Source: Paragonimus skrjabini miyazakii
Taxonomy: Eukaryota > Platyhelminthes > Trematoda > Plagiorchiida > Troglotrematidae
Assembly: GCA_014338405.1 (NCBI GenBank)
Contig: JTDE01000697.1
Coordinates: forward strand, 77,155 to 141,154
Reading direction: 5' to 3'
DNA length: 64,000 nucleotides
Positions 1-13,100 of the stretch are shown here, piece by piece (position 1 is the first letter of the stretch; each line of letters opens with the position of its first letter). The position numbers and the translations under genes are program-made. The notes beneath the pieces are model-generated. The model was not told the origin of the DNA, ran no database searches, and worked only from the letters and a program-made list of their open reading frames with translations.

Positions 1-2330
1 ATGACATGCAATAGGTATTCAACAAATGCCACTATTTGACAAAAAGAAGTGTGTTTACAAAAGTTGGCCCTCAGCGCAAACAACTGAACTTTCGTAATTT
101 GAAAGGTTATCTGCATACGCACAAGAACGTAGTGCTTTCAGAAATGATCTGTCAAGAGTAAAATATTTGTACACAGTAAAACGGAAGAAATAGGAAATTC
201 CTGATTCACTTCATGTAAAATAAACTAAACATATCGTTTGTAGATTAGTGAGAGAACGTGTTGAAAAAGGAAACTGGGGGTAACATTTCAGTTTGTTGAT
301 TGCTGAAAGTTTTCCTTTACGCATACTCAATGAAACTCAGCTGCACAGTATACTGTTTGAGCTGCAGATGTTCGGGTTTGAAACAAAATGCCCTTGTTAC
401 GAGTTACGTGTGCTGTTTTTCTGTGACTATGTGGAGTCTGCAGTTCAAGGCGGCTGCTGAGTCTAATCCTACGGAGTGCACAGAAGCTCATTTGGCTGCA
501 AGACCCGGAATGGCATTATTATATTAAAACGTAAGATGTTTTAGATACTGAACACTGGAAGCAACTGTAAATGTGTCGGTATTTTGGGATGAGGTGAGAT
601 ATGTACTGTTGTATCAATAGATACTGTGTCCTGCCGAATGATGACACTCAAGAAAATGGTCCTATACTGGCGTTGAGTTTTGAATATTCAATATGAACAA
701 TCTATGCCGTAGTATTTTGCAAACTTAAGCGTTCCAGCGAGCCTTCTGATAACTTAGTTAACCTAGCGTTGGAAAAATATATCCGTCATGATTTGTTTAC
801 AAGGGCAAGTTCCGTTAAGCATTGATCTCCTCCAACGAACCTGTTGTTACGTATATAGAGTCCAAGTTGTCCACTTTACAACCGTCTAGATAAGTAAATC
901 GCTAAAACTTAATCTCGACGTCCTGTGGTATGTCATCGTATGAAGTTCACTCGAGTTCTCCAACGATTTTCGCCCAATCAACACAGCCCATTATGTCACG
1001 TTAACACTGATGGATCGTTTAAATCACCGTTGCGGTGGATAGGTTCGAGTTGAAAGCATTCTTGTTGTTCGGCTGTAACTATGTTAGTTGCATGGTTCAG
1101 TGAACATATACTATGCAGTTTCTACTAATCTGTTGACCTAGTGATGAAATAGCCTTATATCAGTTTCAAACATGCATATTACGTTTGCAACCATGAACGA
1201 TCCTTGACGCAAAAATTCTCTTTCTGAACTCACTTCCTGTCGTGTACCGAGTTGGTGGTTACTTAACTGGTGGGGAATTTATTCGTCTGTTACATGACGT
1301 TTATACGGCTGTTGTACATCATAAGTCGGCCGTTAATCCAGTCGATTCCAGGCAAGATTATGCGAAAGACTTGGGACTGCCTGAACAGACACTGCCTCAT
1401 TCCACCACGAGTCAGATCAACTAACATATCTGATTTGTGTACGATGTCACCATCAGGCCCATTATCAATCTGCTTATATTGCCCAAAATCTTCAGACGTG
1501 CTCACTAAATTAAAAGGTAAAAAATAATATTTCTGTCTTAGTTTTGGTAAGCAGAAGATTTTATTCCTTCAGACAGTATACACAACAAACAAACCTGGAC
1601 ATGCCACCGTACATTTAACTTTGTAACCGAAATTCCCAGAGAAACCTCGCGTATCACAAAATGACACTACTACTACTACCTACTGGATATTTCTGGAAAT
1701 TCAACGTGGTTGGCTTACTCTTTATAACTGGAGAACCACAGGTGTGAATGAACCCGAACTCTGTCCGGACGTCCATCTGAGTAGCAAATTTGGATAATGG
1801 GGGTTTAGGTTACAATCAAACTACGTATCTGTTTAATCACACCCTCATTTCGTTCGTTCCGAATCGGACTTCATTTAGAAGTTTTGCTACTTCGCTTTTC
1901 TTTGCATGGCGGGTCATCGTGATTACATATCACAACCGAATTGCTAGTTTGATGGAACACAGTGAATGACTATAGACCAACACTGAACACTGATCATTTT
2001 AGTCAGGTGGTCTGCTGAATACGAGGTTGACTATCAGCAATCCACCAATCGAGATAACCTCGGATTACACAGATTATCACATACAGGTTGCTTAACGAAA
2101 TAGTACTTCTGGTAACGCAGTCTGTTTAATCATTGAGTTTACCCAAGTGTCGAGCTTACTGAACCGATGACTAACACGTTCAGGCCGATAAATCGATCAA
2201 ACCATCACCGAATGACTGACCACTGATCTAGTTCCCATGTAACTAGCCTGATCGACTGATCGAGCAAGCTGAACACTATTCATACAAGGTTGTGGTTGAG
2301 TGTTTGGATTTGATTATTCGGTCATGCCTA
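1..2330. other. No gene seen
   Basis: Frames are broken every few dozen codons and I recognise no protein. The only structure noted is a short ACT trinucleotide run at about 1665-1679. The stretch could be intronic or intergenic. Confidence 0.6.
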
Positions 2331-2559
2331 TTGTGAGGTTGCTGGCGTTGTGGTTAACACGCTAGTCTCACAAGCACGAGGGTCGGAGTGCAAACTCCGA
2401 TCCGGACAAGGATATGCACTACTGATGAGCTCTAATGAGAGCGAAACTCGAGTCTAGTGCTTCCTTTCGAAGTGGGCTAGCCGAAAGGCTTATCTGAATG
2501 CGAAGGCCGTGATCGAGTGTGGGTGGTGTTGAATTTTGAAATAACCTAAATCCCCGAAC
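2331..2559 (+). mobile_element. tRNA-derived SINE with hammerhead (best copy)
   Basis: This is a non-autonomous retroposon. A tRNA-like head carries an A-box-like segment at 2343-2358 (TGGCGTTGTGGTTAAC) and a degenerate B box at about 2386-2398, the internal RNA polymerase III promoter expected of a SINE. An intact hammerhead ribozyme follows (2408-2466), then a tail with the words GAATGCGAAGGCCGTGATC (2496-2514) and a TCCCCGA end (2552-2558). The same order of head, ribozyme and tail recurs, wholly or in part, at 17.6, 39.0, 40.0, 44.6, 51.7, 57.3 and 59.3 kb, with two pieces near 15.7-15.9 kb. This copy has the best-preserved ribozyme but a worn B box, so it may no longer be transcribed from its own promoter. 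The combination matches the published Sm-alpha type of schistosome SINE. Mobilisation would depend on a partner LINE, which I cannot identify from the tail. Confidence 0.88.
2408..2466 (+). ncRNA. Type I hammerhead ribozyme, core intact
   Basis: This is a self-cleaving RNA with every element visible. Outer stem I is AAGGA (2408-2412) with TCCTT (2462-2466). After an asymmetric internal loop (TAT against T), inner stem I is GCACTA (2416-2421) with TAGTGC (2455-2460). CTGATGA lies at 2422-2428. Stem II is GCTCT/AGAGC (2429-2433 and 2438-2442) with loop AATG. GAAA follows at 2443-2446, then an ultrashort stem III, AC with GT around TCGA. The site is GTC, so cleavage is predicted after C2454. All canonical core positions match the hammerhead consensus. 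The internal loop in stem I is where natural type I hammerheads make a tertiary contact with the stem II loop. The very short stem III is typical of retroelement hammerheads, which often work best as dimers. Activity is inferred, not shown. Confidence 0.92.
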
Positions 2560-5500
2560 CTTCACTACTTTTTGCTTTTAGTTGATCGCATTTTGGATAT
2601 AATTTTGCTAGCTTAACGTTGAATTGTTCAAAACCATATGTTCGTCTACGTCTAGGCTTTGAAATAGCGTATAACTGTAAGCTACGAACTACCTGGACGC
2701 AGTAAAACTATTACTTTAGTTGGCTCTCTGATTGCATTGAGTTAATTGACTTTTACGTATTTGTAAAACTGGAGAACATGAGATACATTGATGTAGAAAA
2801 GATTGTAGAAAAGAACTTGCTACTTTGGATTAGAATATTTGGAACGACATGTCCTGATTTGTTAGCTTTTCGACGATTTTATTTTCCGGTCAAACAAATT
2901 AGGGGAGCATACGGGCTGATTCCTCCTATCGATTAATCTATTTTGTTATGTTTACTAATATTAGTAAATCTCTGAAACTAAACTGCACAAGTGAAAATAT
3001 GAGGGATATGAACAATGTTCTTCCATTGTCTTTCGTTTAATAATATGCTGGTTACATTTTCCGATATAATTCACAGTCAGCACTAACAATGGCTTTCTAA
3101 ACGTGGCAATTGTGATCAATTTTATGGGGGTATTTAAAAATTGATTGATGTTAGGAATACACCCACCTAATCCAATATCACAAAAGACAAATCACCTTAT
3201 GTTCGCCCCGGTGTGATCAAAGACTATTAACTAAATTACCAACTAACTAGCAACTAACAGAAGAAAACCCTCGAACTAAACGTGCCTTTCAAGCGTTCGG
3301 AATATTAGCGAAGTCACCAAAATGACAAAGGCGTTCGTTCCAACTGGTCCCAGTTTTTGTTAGTGTTAGCGATTTCTGGATTATACAGACCGTTAGGAAC
3401 ATTAATACTTGTACCCGTTTTGAATAGATATATCTTCCATTGTAAAGAACTGTACACAAAATTTACACCACAATACATTCTGTTAGCAATAAAACGAACA
3501 AACACATAGAACAGCCAGACTTGTCAGTCATCGTATTTTAGTAAGTTTATCGAAAACCAGTTATTAAAATGCTTGTGCAATAAAGTGTATTGCTTCAAGT
3601 TTTCGAGCCAAAAGACGTACGATTCATTTCAAAGACCCTACTTGTTTTGAATGTTCAGAAACAATTTACTATTTGTTCGATTGCATGGATAGCCACTAAT
3701 CGAGAAATCACTTGGTGGAGATCTGGATCTAGGATCAATCTTCATGAGCGGTTTTCATCTTGGCAGGTTGCAGATTACAACTGTACAGTTTCAATTTCCA
3801 GACTTATATCTCTAAGTGAACAGTATGGAAGGCAATTGCTATAAGAAATCGATTAACGCTCACTCAGGAAATATTGGTGTTACTACTCTGGATATTTAAA
3901 AACACAGGAAGTAATGCAAACAAATAATAAGCAGTGGTTTGACGGTGTGAAAAAGTCGGAAGTTGTTCGAAATCATAATTCCTCTTAGACACGAATGTGT
4001 AGAAAGTAGGTTTGGTTTTAGTGTTTGTTAATTAATGTAAGTTAAAGAAAACATGCTTTTTGGTAACCTTTATTGTCAACAGGGAGAAACAAAACCATTT
4101 CACTATGTCTTATCAGATGCTAACTTTAACTCTGTAAACCATGCAAAAATCAGTAATACCAACAAGTAAATCAACAAATCGATTTACCACAGAGTTCGGG
4201 ATTTTCATGCATAATTTAGGACATCATGTGCTTAATAATGTAGCCAATTGTGCTAAGGTTTTTATGCACACAATGCTACGCAATATTATCCGAACATGAT
4301 CGCCTCAATAACCACTAAGAGTTTTGAGTTACGTCTGCGCTAAAATTTGAACAGGTAAATTAGGCGACAGGCTGATGTGACGTATGTGGCGACCGGTAAA
4401 GCTAGGTTCTTTTGTGGTGATTCCAGTCAAATGTTTATTTTTTTATCACCACCACCGTATACAACTGACATGAACACCAGCGTATTCTTTTATTGTAGAT
4501 CAATGAAATTTCGATCAAATCAATGTGTTACTCGAGAGGAAGAATAATCCGTTGGATTACTAACATTCTGACGGTCGCCTAAACCCTAGTTCTCAGAAGG
4601 GACTTTTTTGAGTGTCTGGCTGGCTGCATTTCAATTCTGCGGCTCAAATTGTCGATTACCTTTGAGAATCGATTGCATACTCACAGTTATGTTTTTTCTA
4701 ATTTGTGATTTACTTTTTGCCGGCAGCTCACCACAGTTCTTGCAGAACTTAATTAGGGAAATATCCACACATCTGTGTAGGATTAACAAGCCCGGAAATC
4801 AGTTCTACCCCAAACTCAGATTAACAGTCCATTTGGTTAATGAAATAATTACCAGAACTATCCAACATTAATAGGTTGCTGAAATTAAAGGTATGACTAT
4901 TAAATACTTTAACGAATTACCCATGGCGTTGAATCCTTCAAAACTCCATTCACTTTACTTCAAATATCAACAGAAAAGTCATAGATACTGTGAGAGAAAC
5001 TCGCTAAACTGTGTCCAATTATCCGGTTCAGTTTCCATCCGTCAGTGGTTTCCCATAGGCTAAATTTTAATCAAAGTGGTGTTTGACTGGCAGATACTGC
5101 ATGAAGAAATTAGGCTACACCATCTTTCTTGTTGCCGTGTATGAAAACAACTTTGTTTTATAAAATATAATCAATTCGCAGAAACCAATACCAACATTTG
5201 GCTCAGTGTAGAATAGTTGTCTTTATTATTCGTTCGGAATTCAGTGATAAATCGTGCATTCAAACGGTGTGTAGTCCCCATTCAATGTTGCCTGGTTTAA
5301 ATCTCAAAGATAACATCTTATGCTCATCTTAGGGTAATCACAGATTTTTAACAGCTGTTTGTCTTTTTTTGGTTTTATCAAATGCAGTCCTAAAGAAAGG
5401 CATTGAACATTTTGCCAATTAGACTAATAAAGCCAAGTTCTGTTTTTCAGAATTGCTTATATGTTCTGTTTCCGCTGAAAGGCAGCATGTCAGCTAAACA

Positions 5501-6424
5501 CATGTGCAATATAAATTGAGGTCTTGGTGGCTTTACTAAGCTGATGACCTTAGGTGACCTTAAACTGTCACATCTGATTGGCTTACATTTGTTTGCCACA
5601 TTCAGTGAACAGACAAACGTTTGTGGACATGAAAATGTCTACGAACTGTGACGGTTTATCCAGGAAGATTGATTAACAAAAAGAAGGTTTTGACCACAGC
5701 TGTGTTAAAATGATTTGGCTACATAGAACTTATGTTTGTTTTCGATAACACATTTAAATAAACCACATATTTTGAACAATAATGACTTCTTTGATGATTG
5801 GTCAAAACAACCTGCAATTAAAACCCATAGACTAAGTGGCGGACGTCTGCATTCCCTAAATGCAGTATAGTAGAGTTTACAAAGAATTTTTATAGAAACA
5901 ATATGTTAAAATTATGCTGTGATTTAAAATGATGTGTGAATTACTCGTAGTAGACACAGTCCGCTTTTATTCATTGTGTGCAATGTTGCAATCGCGCATC
6001 CTTGATAAAGATGTTTCATAAAGTCAAATCTCCAGGACTAATTTAACTCCTGCTGTTTGGATTCATCAATTTGTGACTGTGTAAACAAATATCTGGTTGA
6101 AGACCTTCTAATCACTCCGGTATCGGCTCACTGAGCTACGCTGTAATTAAAAGATTATGGACTTCCTCCGGTCATGATGAGCGCAAAAGTTCATGCAGAC
6201 CGTTGGGTAAGTTGAAACAAAAGCAAAACCCGTCGTGAATGCTCAAGCTGTAGGTGAAGAACTACGGTTTGAGTTTTTGAACTCCCCCTTTTATTTATTT
6301 AATTCAATTTAGTGATTAAAGATCATTATTATACTTTTTGGACCATAATGTTTGAGACCTAATTCCTTGTACGTAAGCAGGCCAGTAGGCCTGAGCTAGA
6401 CCTCAAGAACTATTTAGTCAGTAC
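2560..6424. other. No gene seen
   Basis: No coding region or recognisable repeat was found. A run of nine G residues sits just downstream, near 6507, inside the LINE. On the minus strand near 6100-6155 there is a weak tRNA-like A-box sequence that I could not extend into a proper SINE. Confidence 0.55.
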
Positions 6425-8660
6425 TGCAATGTCTTCCTCTTCCGGGGGTTTCTTCGAGGTTGTAATGCAAGCTGGATTATTTCAGCGTGTGGAGAACCAT
6501 ACAAAGTGGGGGGGGGTAGGACAGATGCTGTCTTATCTTGACAATATTCTTCCAACGAGGTTGATATGAGAAACAATTTAAATGTCACAGCTCCGCTTGG
6601 TCTTAGTTATCATGAGATGACTGAATTCACTTAGCAGCACGGAACTAGATAGTATATTTCCGAAAATACAAGTCTAAAATCATATCACAAGGCTAATTTC
6701 GGAAGGATAAAGACAAACGTTAGCAAGGTTGGTTGGTTTGACTCCTTTACCACACTTAGCCCAGATGATCACTGGCACATCATCATCGGGCAAATCTTTG
6801 ATGCCGCTGCTATCTATATTTCAGTTAGGCGTCCTCGGCCTAGTAGAAAGCTAAGACGCCTACGGCGAAGAATAAAACGTTTTATCACATAGGAACGTTC
6901 AGCCTGGAACAGGTACCAATTGAAACAAACTGAACTCGCGTTTGTCACATATTTAATGTGGCACAATCGTGCCACGGCTAGTTTTGGAGAGGGTCGACTT
7001 TGCTATCAACTTGGTCATGCTGAAAAGCTGGAGGTGAATTGTAGGCTTTTCCAAAGTTATAGCACACACATGCAGTAAGGTTAATATTTCGCAACTGCAA
7101 ACTTCTAATGGACTTGCCGGCGGAGATACAGAAGCAGCCAACACATAAAGTAAACGGTGCGTAAGTGTACAGAAGTGCAAGTGACGAAAGACTTGTGCGC
7201 GCGTATGTGACTGAATTGCTTCAACTTTCAATGTCACAAGTCAGTCAAGTTAGACAAACTACTAACCGGGAAATCGCTCGGTCCAGATTTGATATCCCAT
7301 GCCTTCTTGAAAAAGTATGCCACGGAAATAACACAATAACTTGTGGAACTTTTCAATCGCTCCATATCAACCGGTTGTTTTACGGTTTGCTTGGGAAAAC
7401 TTCACAATCACACCTATCTTCAAAGGTAGAGGAAAAGACGTTCCTGCAAACTGTCGACCAGTAACGTAGCTTTCAGTAGCCTCCAAGATAATGCAGAGCT
7501 TGCAAAATAACTAATTTCGGACTAAGGCTGAAAGATCTTCAACTCACCACCAAGGAGCAACATGGCTGTTCTAGAGGATACTCATGCGTGACGAATTTGC
7601 TGATTGCTTTTAGTATTTAGACGAAGGCTACAAACGGGGAGTTGTCATAGTCCTGGTTTATCTTGATCTTTCCTAAGCCTCTGGTATGGTTGATCATTCC
7701 ACCTTACTGCGGAAACTACATAATTTTGGCCTTCCTGAACACTTACTCACGCGGCTTGAGAACTACCTGGCTGAACATAGGCTCGACGTCAAGGTTAATG
7801 GATAGCTGTCAGACGGGCTCTCTGCAAACGGTGGAGTTTCACAAGAACCAATATTAAGGCTCCAATCATGCATTTTTTTAATCTTGAGCCATCCAGTATA
7901 GTCAGTCCATTGATGTTGCTCTACGCCAATGACACAAAGCGCTTGCGAGTTATAGAGTACTTGGAAGAGGTGTTGACCTTACAGGACGATTTGAAACCGG
8001 TGATTCGTAAAAGATAACTTACCGTTCAATGTCAACAAATGTAAAGTAGCATACGTTCACCACAAAAACTGTGCTGACTGATACCATTAGTAGCACAAGT
8101 CCACTCGTGACAGCGTGCGAAACAGACTTCGGGACAAAGGTGGCGGACAGTTTGGGTTTGTCTAAAAATTAGGCTGGCATTGTTAGAAAGAACAAGTGAC
8201 CCTAAACCTTTTAGGGAGAATTCGTGAGACCCTTCATATTAAGTTCGCTTCCATAATCAGCTAACACCTGGAAACGAACACACACGTCTGTTGTCCTTAT
8301 CTCGGAAAAGGATTTGGCTTTTATTGGGTGTTTCCATAGAGAGGCAGCCAGAAGAACTGAGGGGCAGAGGAAAACCTTCCACCCGGAAAGACTGACTGAA
8401 GTGGGTCAACTACAGATATCTCAAGATATACCTAATTCTTTCCTACAAAGCACTCAACACTGTGGATCATCCATTGGTGAGCGTTTAAGAAGTTTTTCGG
8501 TGAAACTGAGCATTGGAACAAGGAGGTTACTCAGTAGACAGAGCTGCTTCACAGTTGGAGTCCGTTTACACTGGCATGGATTGTCCAACTCTTTGGTCAC
8601 GCCTGAGTTCTTTGCAGTTTTTAAAATATTACTGAATCAACACACACGTGGGAGGTAACC
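6425..8660 (+). mobile_element. CR1-like non-LTR retrotransposon, decayed
   Basis: This is a degenerate LINE pol region, readable only by switching frames. About 6440-6640 resembles the end of an apurinic-type endonuclease: FFEVVMQAGLFQRVENHTK, then NVTAPLGLSYHEM where CR1 elements have LGLSDH. About 6720-6930 gives the linker (LSPDDHWHII, then the arginine-rich RRLRRRIKRFIT). Reverse transcriptase follows: GPDLISHAFLKKYA near 7290, LFNRSISTGCF near 7350, TPIFKGRGKDVPANCRPVT near 7410-7465, then the catalytic box as YAND (7922-7933) instead of YADD, and LPFNVNKCKVAYV near 8020. The C-terminal block KDLAFIGCFHREAARR (near 8311) and a closing NSLVTPEFFAVFKILLNQH end it at about 8660. In-frame stops and frameshifts are numerous and the first catalytic aspartate is replaced by asparagine, so it cannot be active. 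The 5' end is lost or unrecognisable. Confidence 0.85.
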
Positions 8661-9610
8661 GGTACTACAAGTTTCCTAACCATTAAACTAGCTCAGTCTC
8701 ACAGGTCATATTTGACTGAATGCTGTTTCAATGTGACTTAGTGTCTATTACTGAAATGATAGCAGTCAACGGCTTCATTGAATTTACTTCATATTCAGTT
8801 CCATTCATTTTTCCTATATACCTATAAACCGTCCAGTACATTTTTTTCACCAATAAGCACAGAGACAGGAAAGCAAAAACAAAGATCTTCTCCCCGTAAC
8901 AATCTATGAACTTAAAAAACCTATGAGTGAACAAAATTGATGACCGGATTTTGTTTTCCGAACGGCGATGTTCGAATTGCCTTTCTTGAATATTTGAGAA
9001 AGGCCAACAGTATAGCGTAAGATGTCTCGTGCTCGGACATTTCGTTCGCATCTCATCTGTTACTACAGCGAAATTAGTGCAATCAATATATAGCAAGCAG
9101 ACATGGCAACAATGGGGAAGAATGCTGGCGTGATAAGCGGGGTCAGAATGATCAAGACTCAAGGACAGAGCATTCAGATGACGCAACAGGAGGCTGATAC
9201 GGATGGTTACGTTCCAAGGTCAAATGGTCAGGGGCAGTTAGGTGAGAGGTGTGGGGGATGTTTTATCAAATGTATTTCGGGGAACCACTGCTTCGAATTT
9301 ATTGAATATCTCTTTATTGGCAGTCTCTTCCGCCAGATGACTTTGTCTTACACCAGCCAGCATGCACACCTGTTGATGTGAGATGGTCGACGGGAATGTT
9401 CCTCCCGAAACTTCAAGGTTTCAATACCACACAGCAAAAATCATCACATGGGTTCAGCGTACATCCGGTCACTCGCCAAACCGCTCAAGTATCCCTGTCA
9501 ACACAAATAAAATGAGTTCACAAACACCATTTAGGTCTTTGAACTACAATTGCTGATTGCCCCACTCATTTCCCCATCAATGCTTATGCTACTGTCTACA
9601 GACAAGCAAA

Positions 9611-9631
9611 AGTTTACAATTATTGTAAACT
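9611..9631. repeat. Perfect 9-bp inverted repeat
   Basis: AGTTTACAA (9611-9619) and TTGTAAACT (9623-9631) are perfect reverse complements around TTA. Function is unknown; short palindromes like this occur by chance in AT-rich DNA. Confidence 0.7.
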
Positions 9632-10076
9632 GGCATAAACAAAATTGGACGCAGTCACCAAACCTTCCAAGTCTCAAGTTGATGCTCCACCGTGCTGAGA
9701 GGAAAGCACACCTGATACAGACAAAACGCGTTAATAGCTGCCTAAGAGTTGCCCAAAACCGTAACAATGTTTACGGCATATTCACTACTGATACGCATCA
9801 CCCAGGAGCTCTAACTATAACGAAACCAGAATACAGTATAGCTTTTCAAAACGGCACAGAAGCCACAGAAGAGTGACAGGAAAAGATGTCGTTTTATATA
9901 AACTGATTCATTAATAATATAAGAATAATACAATAGAATGTGATACATTTTGTAAAACCAGTAATAAAGATTGCAAGAGATACCACCATGGGAAAGGTTT
10001 CCTTATTTCAGTTTGATCACGACTGATGACATTAGCGTTTTTCTAAGATAAACGGTACTCAATACAATCAATTTGC

Positions 10077-10104
10077 GAATCCATCTACATTTGTAGATGG
10101 GTTC
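10077..10104. repeat. 13-bp hairpin-forming inverted repeat
   Basis: CCATCTACA (10081-10089) and TGTAGATGG (10092-10100) are perfect complements around TT. The flanks GAAT (10077-10080) and GTTC (10101-10104) extend pairing to 13 bp with one G-T pair. The loop of two bases is too tight for a microRNA precursor. It may be the centre of an old foldback element. Confidence 0.7.
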
Positions 10105-13100
10105 TGCGGGATACTGATCACAAGCTTTACATATAACACCTTGAAAAAATTGATTGTGAACTACGATTTCTCAGGTAGTTGGCTATTATCGATTATGTAA
10201 CCGCAAGGTAGTCGGAATAAACTCTAACTTGGCTCCCTCCACGTCGTATAAGATGACCGCCTAAATCTATTAGCAAACTATTGATCAAACCATATTCTGT
10301 CCAGACTGCTTGTTCCATCACTGTTAGTTGAGTACATGTCAATTAAGTGGTTGACTTAAACAGACAAAACAGCTGAAACTAGAAAAAAGGATTTGATTCT
10401 TGTGCTCTGAGCATTTGTTGGACCATAACACTTTTAAAACTTCATACCAAGTTTTTGGAAGTTGAATGGTTTCGTTATATTTGCAAAGTTTATAACCCAG
10501 CTCATCATGTTCATACTGCAATTAACAGCGCATGCCAATTTATAATTGATGGTGCTTCATTTTGAAGAATGACGTGAGTTTGTGTAACTGTTTCAAAACT
10601 TACTGAGTAATCACCATGTTAATGCCCATTTTCTACATTCAAGTGACCCAGTTTTTAGAAACGTAGACATTTTGGTGAAAAGTTTCTTACGTTTCTGCTA
10701 GGAAAATCAATGTTTTGATGACTGTAGACAAAAAGGATACCATATTTTACAATACACATCATTTCCTAACAACCAGTGTACAGAATTAATTTGATTTTTG
10801 AGTTAGCCAAAACGTATTTCAATACACTTTTAAAAAATATACTACAACCATGTGAATACTACTCATCGAATCTTTTGCCTTTGTGCTTCAGTGTAATCCC
10901 CCGCTTGCAATGCGAGGAAAATTTAAAAAAAATACTTAGCACACGTATTTTAAGAATTTTAGATAACGACTTCACAGACAAGAACAAAAGCCTGTTAATC
11001 TTACTGAACTCTGTTTCACATTTTATATTTTTCCGTTTTTCGCTGTTGTCATAATAACTACTGTGTGGTACATCAACAAAATACTGATGTGTCTGCAAGT
11101 TCGGTTACAGGAAAAACTGTCATCCAGGGTTGTATCAGATTTTCACAGTATAACTGAACAAGACAGCTGGTGTAACACAATGAAACCAGTTTATTCAGTT
11201 AACACAGCCCATTGATCTAGTGAGTGTTTGAAAGGTGGCTTTCGAGCACCAATGTTTCAAATTTAATTACGTTCACTCTGTCTGGTTTTACTGTAGGACA
11301 CTCTGTAACGATACAATAATTGGTCGGCATATTTTCAGTCCGTGTTCTGGTGAAAAGGAAAACGTCCACGGTAATAGTAAACGGAAGAAGTAACGGACCA
11401 AAAATTGCTGATAGGTTTAGTAGTAGAGTACTAAGTTGTTTTAAACATTTCGAGTTGGTAAATTAGTGATTCTTTCGTAAATTATTGATAAAACTCGGTG
11501 ATAAATTTGCAGGCAACAAAATTTACAGCAATATTGTAAACATTTATCTCAACACATTTCAGTTTCGGTTGTAAATCGTGGATGGCTGAGATGGTGAGTA
11601 TTGAAGCACAACCGATTTAAACTAGATTTGTAATTGTGACCTATGTGACTTAATAACACTCCAGTGTTACAATGCTGCAAACCGGCTAAGCAAAACTGTT
11701 CCATGCTGAAAATCTATTATATTTGGTCGCAGCTTTACATCCAGGTAGGCTTTTTGACTAGTCTCTCTTGAAGAGATGTACAAGACTCAAGCTTCTGATC
11801 TCAGTTTAGCTAGTTATGACTAGTTATTAATCAGTAGACTAAAATCACTGAAATCTGAGTGCAAAATAACATGCATAGGAAGAGATGTATTGCCGACAAG
11901 AATTACCAAGAAAGAAACTCAGCTGTAGAGTTTTATTTTTAAGTGAACCAGACGAAACGCCAAGCTGAATTAGGAAGTTGAGAACAAATGTGAATGACAG
12001 TTATTGTGTAACACGGTTAGTCAGCAAATACGAATCGAAGTAGTTTTTTGACTAGGAGGAAGAATTGTGAATGTATTACGATTGCATCAGAACAAATGTT
12101 TAAAATCCTTAAGGAAACTTTCGAGAAATCGGGATGGATTTTTCAGGCCAGTTCAGGGGTATATATTTATGACCGAACAAATTGAAATCCTGCAACCTTA
12201 TAATGCATAACCCTTTTTCGGTTAAATAATTATGGCTTCCGGGATTTGTTCTTAATAGAGGTGAACGATTTTAAACTTGACCTTAACTGGCATGGGTACA
12301 CAGTCAGTTTCTGCTTATCTCTACATCCCATCCATCATGGGCGTGGTCCGGATGTTTAATGTTATATGTGAGTTGGTCTGAATGAGTTACACTACATCAG
12401 CGAGAGCGTGTTAACTTATTGTCCTCATGCAAGAGATCGGGGACACAAAACATTGCAGTAATAACGAAAACTTTCAAGAAAGTGCATTATCTGTCTTAGG
12501 ATCATTAGTTGAATCGATAAAATCGTTCCGGTGTAAAATCGCTAAACAGATTTGTGGATAACAACTTATTTTAGACCACAAGCATCTGCAAATTCAAACA
12601 AGAGTTTTACTTTCTACTCTCTATGTAGCTACTTTGAATTAGTCTTTGAATTTCAAGAAAAAATTTCGAAAGCGGTTTGGAAATGAACTGACAAAATGTT
12701 ACTTCTGTTTATCTGACACTCTTAAAGAAAGAACATATTTGTCGACAATGATTTAACGAAGAAAGTTCAAAACGGAGTGCATAATTTTGGTAAAGTTGCC
12801 TCCAAATTGTGGTTCATTGTACATTTGTTAACGTGTCTTTTCAGTAAATCTGTGTGGTTGTCACAATGGATACCTCGTTAAGACTGCAGGCTTCATCGTG
12901 TCAGATTCAAACTCGTGAGACATTTATTTTAGGTGACCTACTGGCTTCATTCAACAAGTCAGTTCTGAATCAGCTCTTATGGAATCCACAAGGATAAATG
13001 CAGTTGAATTCAGCTGACTACATGCTCCGAATTTGCTCACAACTCGTGGGATCTACAACCACAATTACAATGACATATTTTTCGTTTGGTCTGTTGTTAT

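Noticed and set aside
6100..6215. Minus-strand TAGCTCAGTGAGCCG and, on plus, ATGATGAGCGCAAAAG
   Set aside because: These recall a tRNA A box and a deleted hammerhead, but they lie on opposite strands and match no SINE copy.
8728..9186. A 152-codon open frame on the minus strand with a hydrophobic stretch
   Set aside because: Near chance length, no recognisable family and no convincing splice sites.
10026..10050. GACTGATGACATTA, identical over 14 bases to the PLE2 hammerhead-like site
   Set aside because: It is followed by GCGTTTTT rather than CGAAA and no PLE coding sequence lies beside it.
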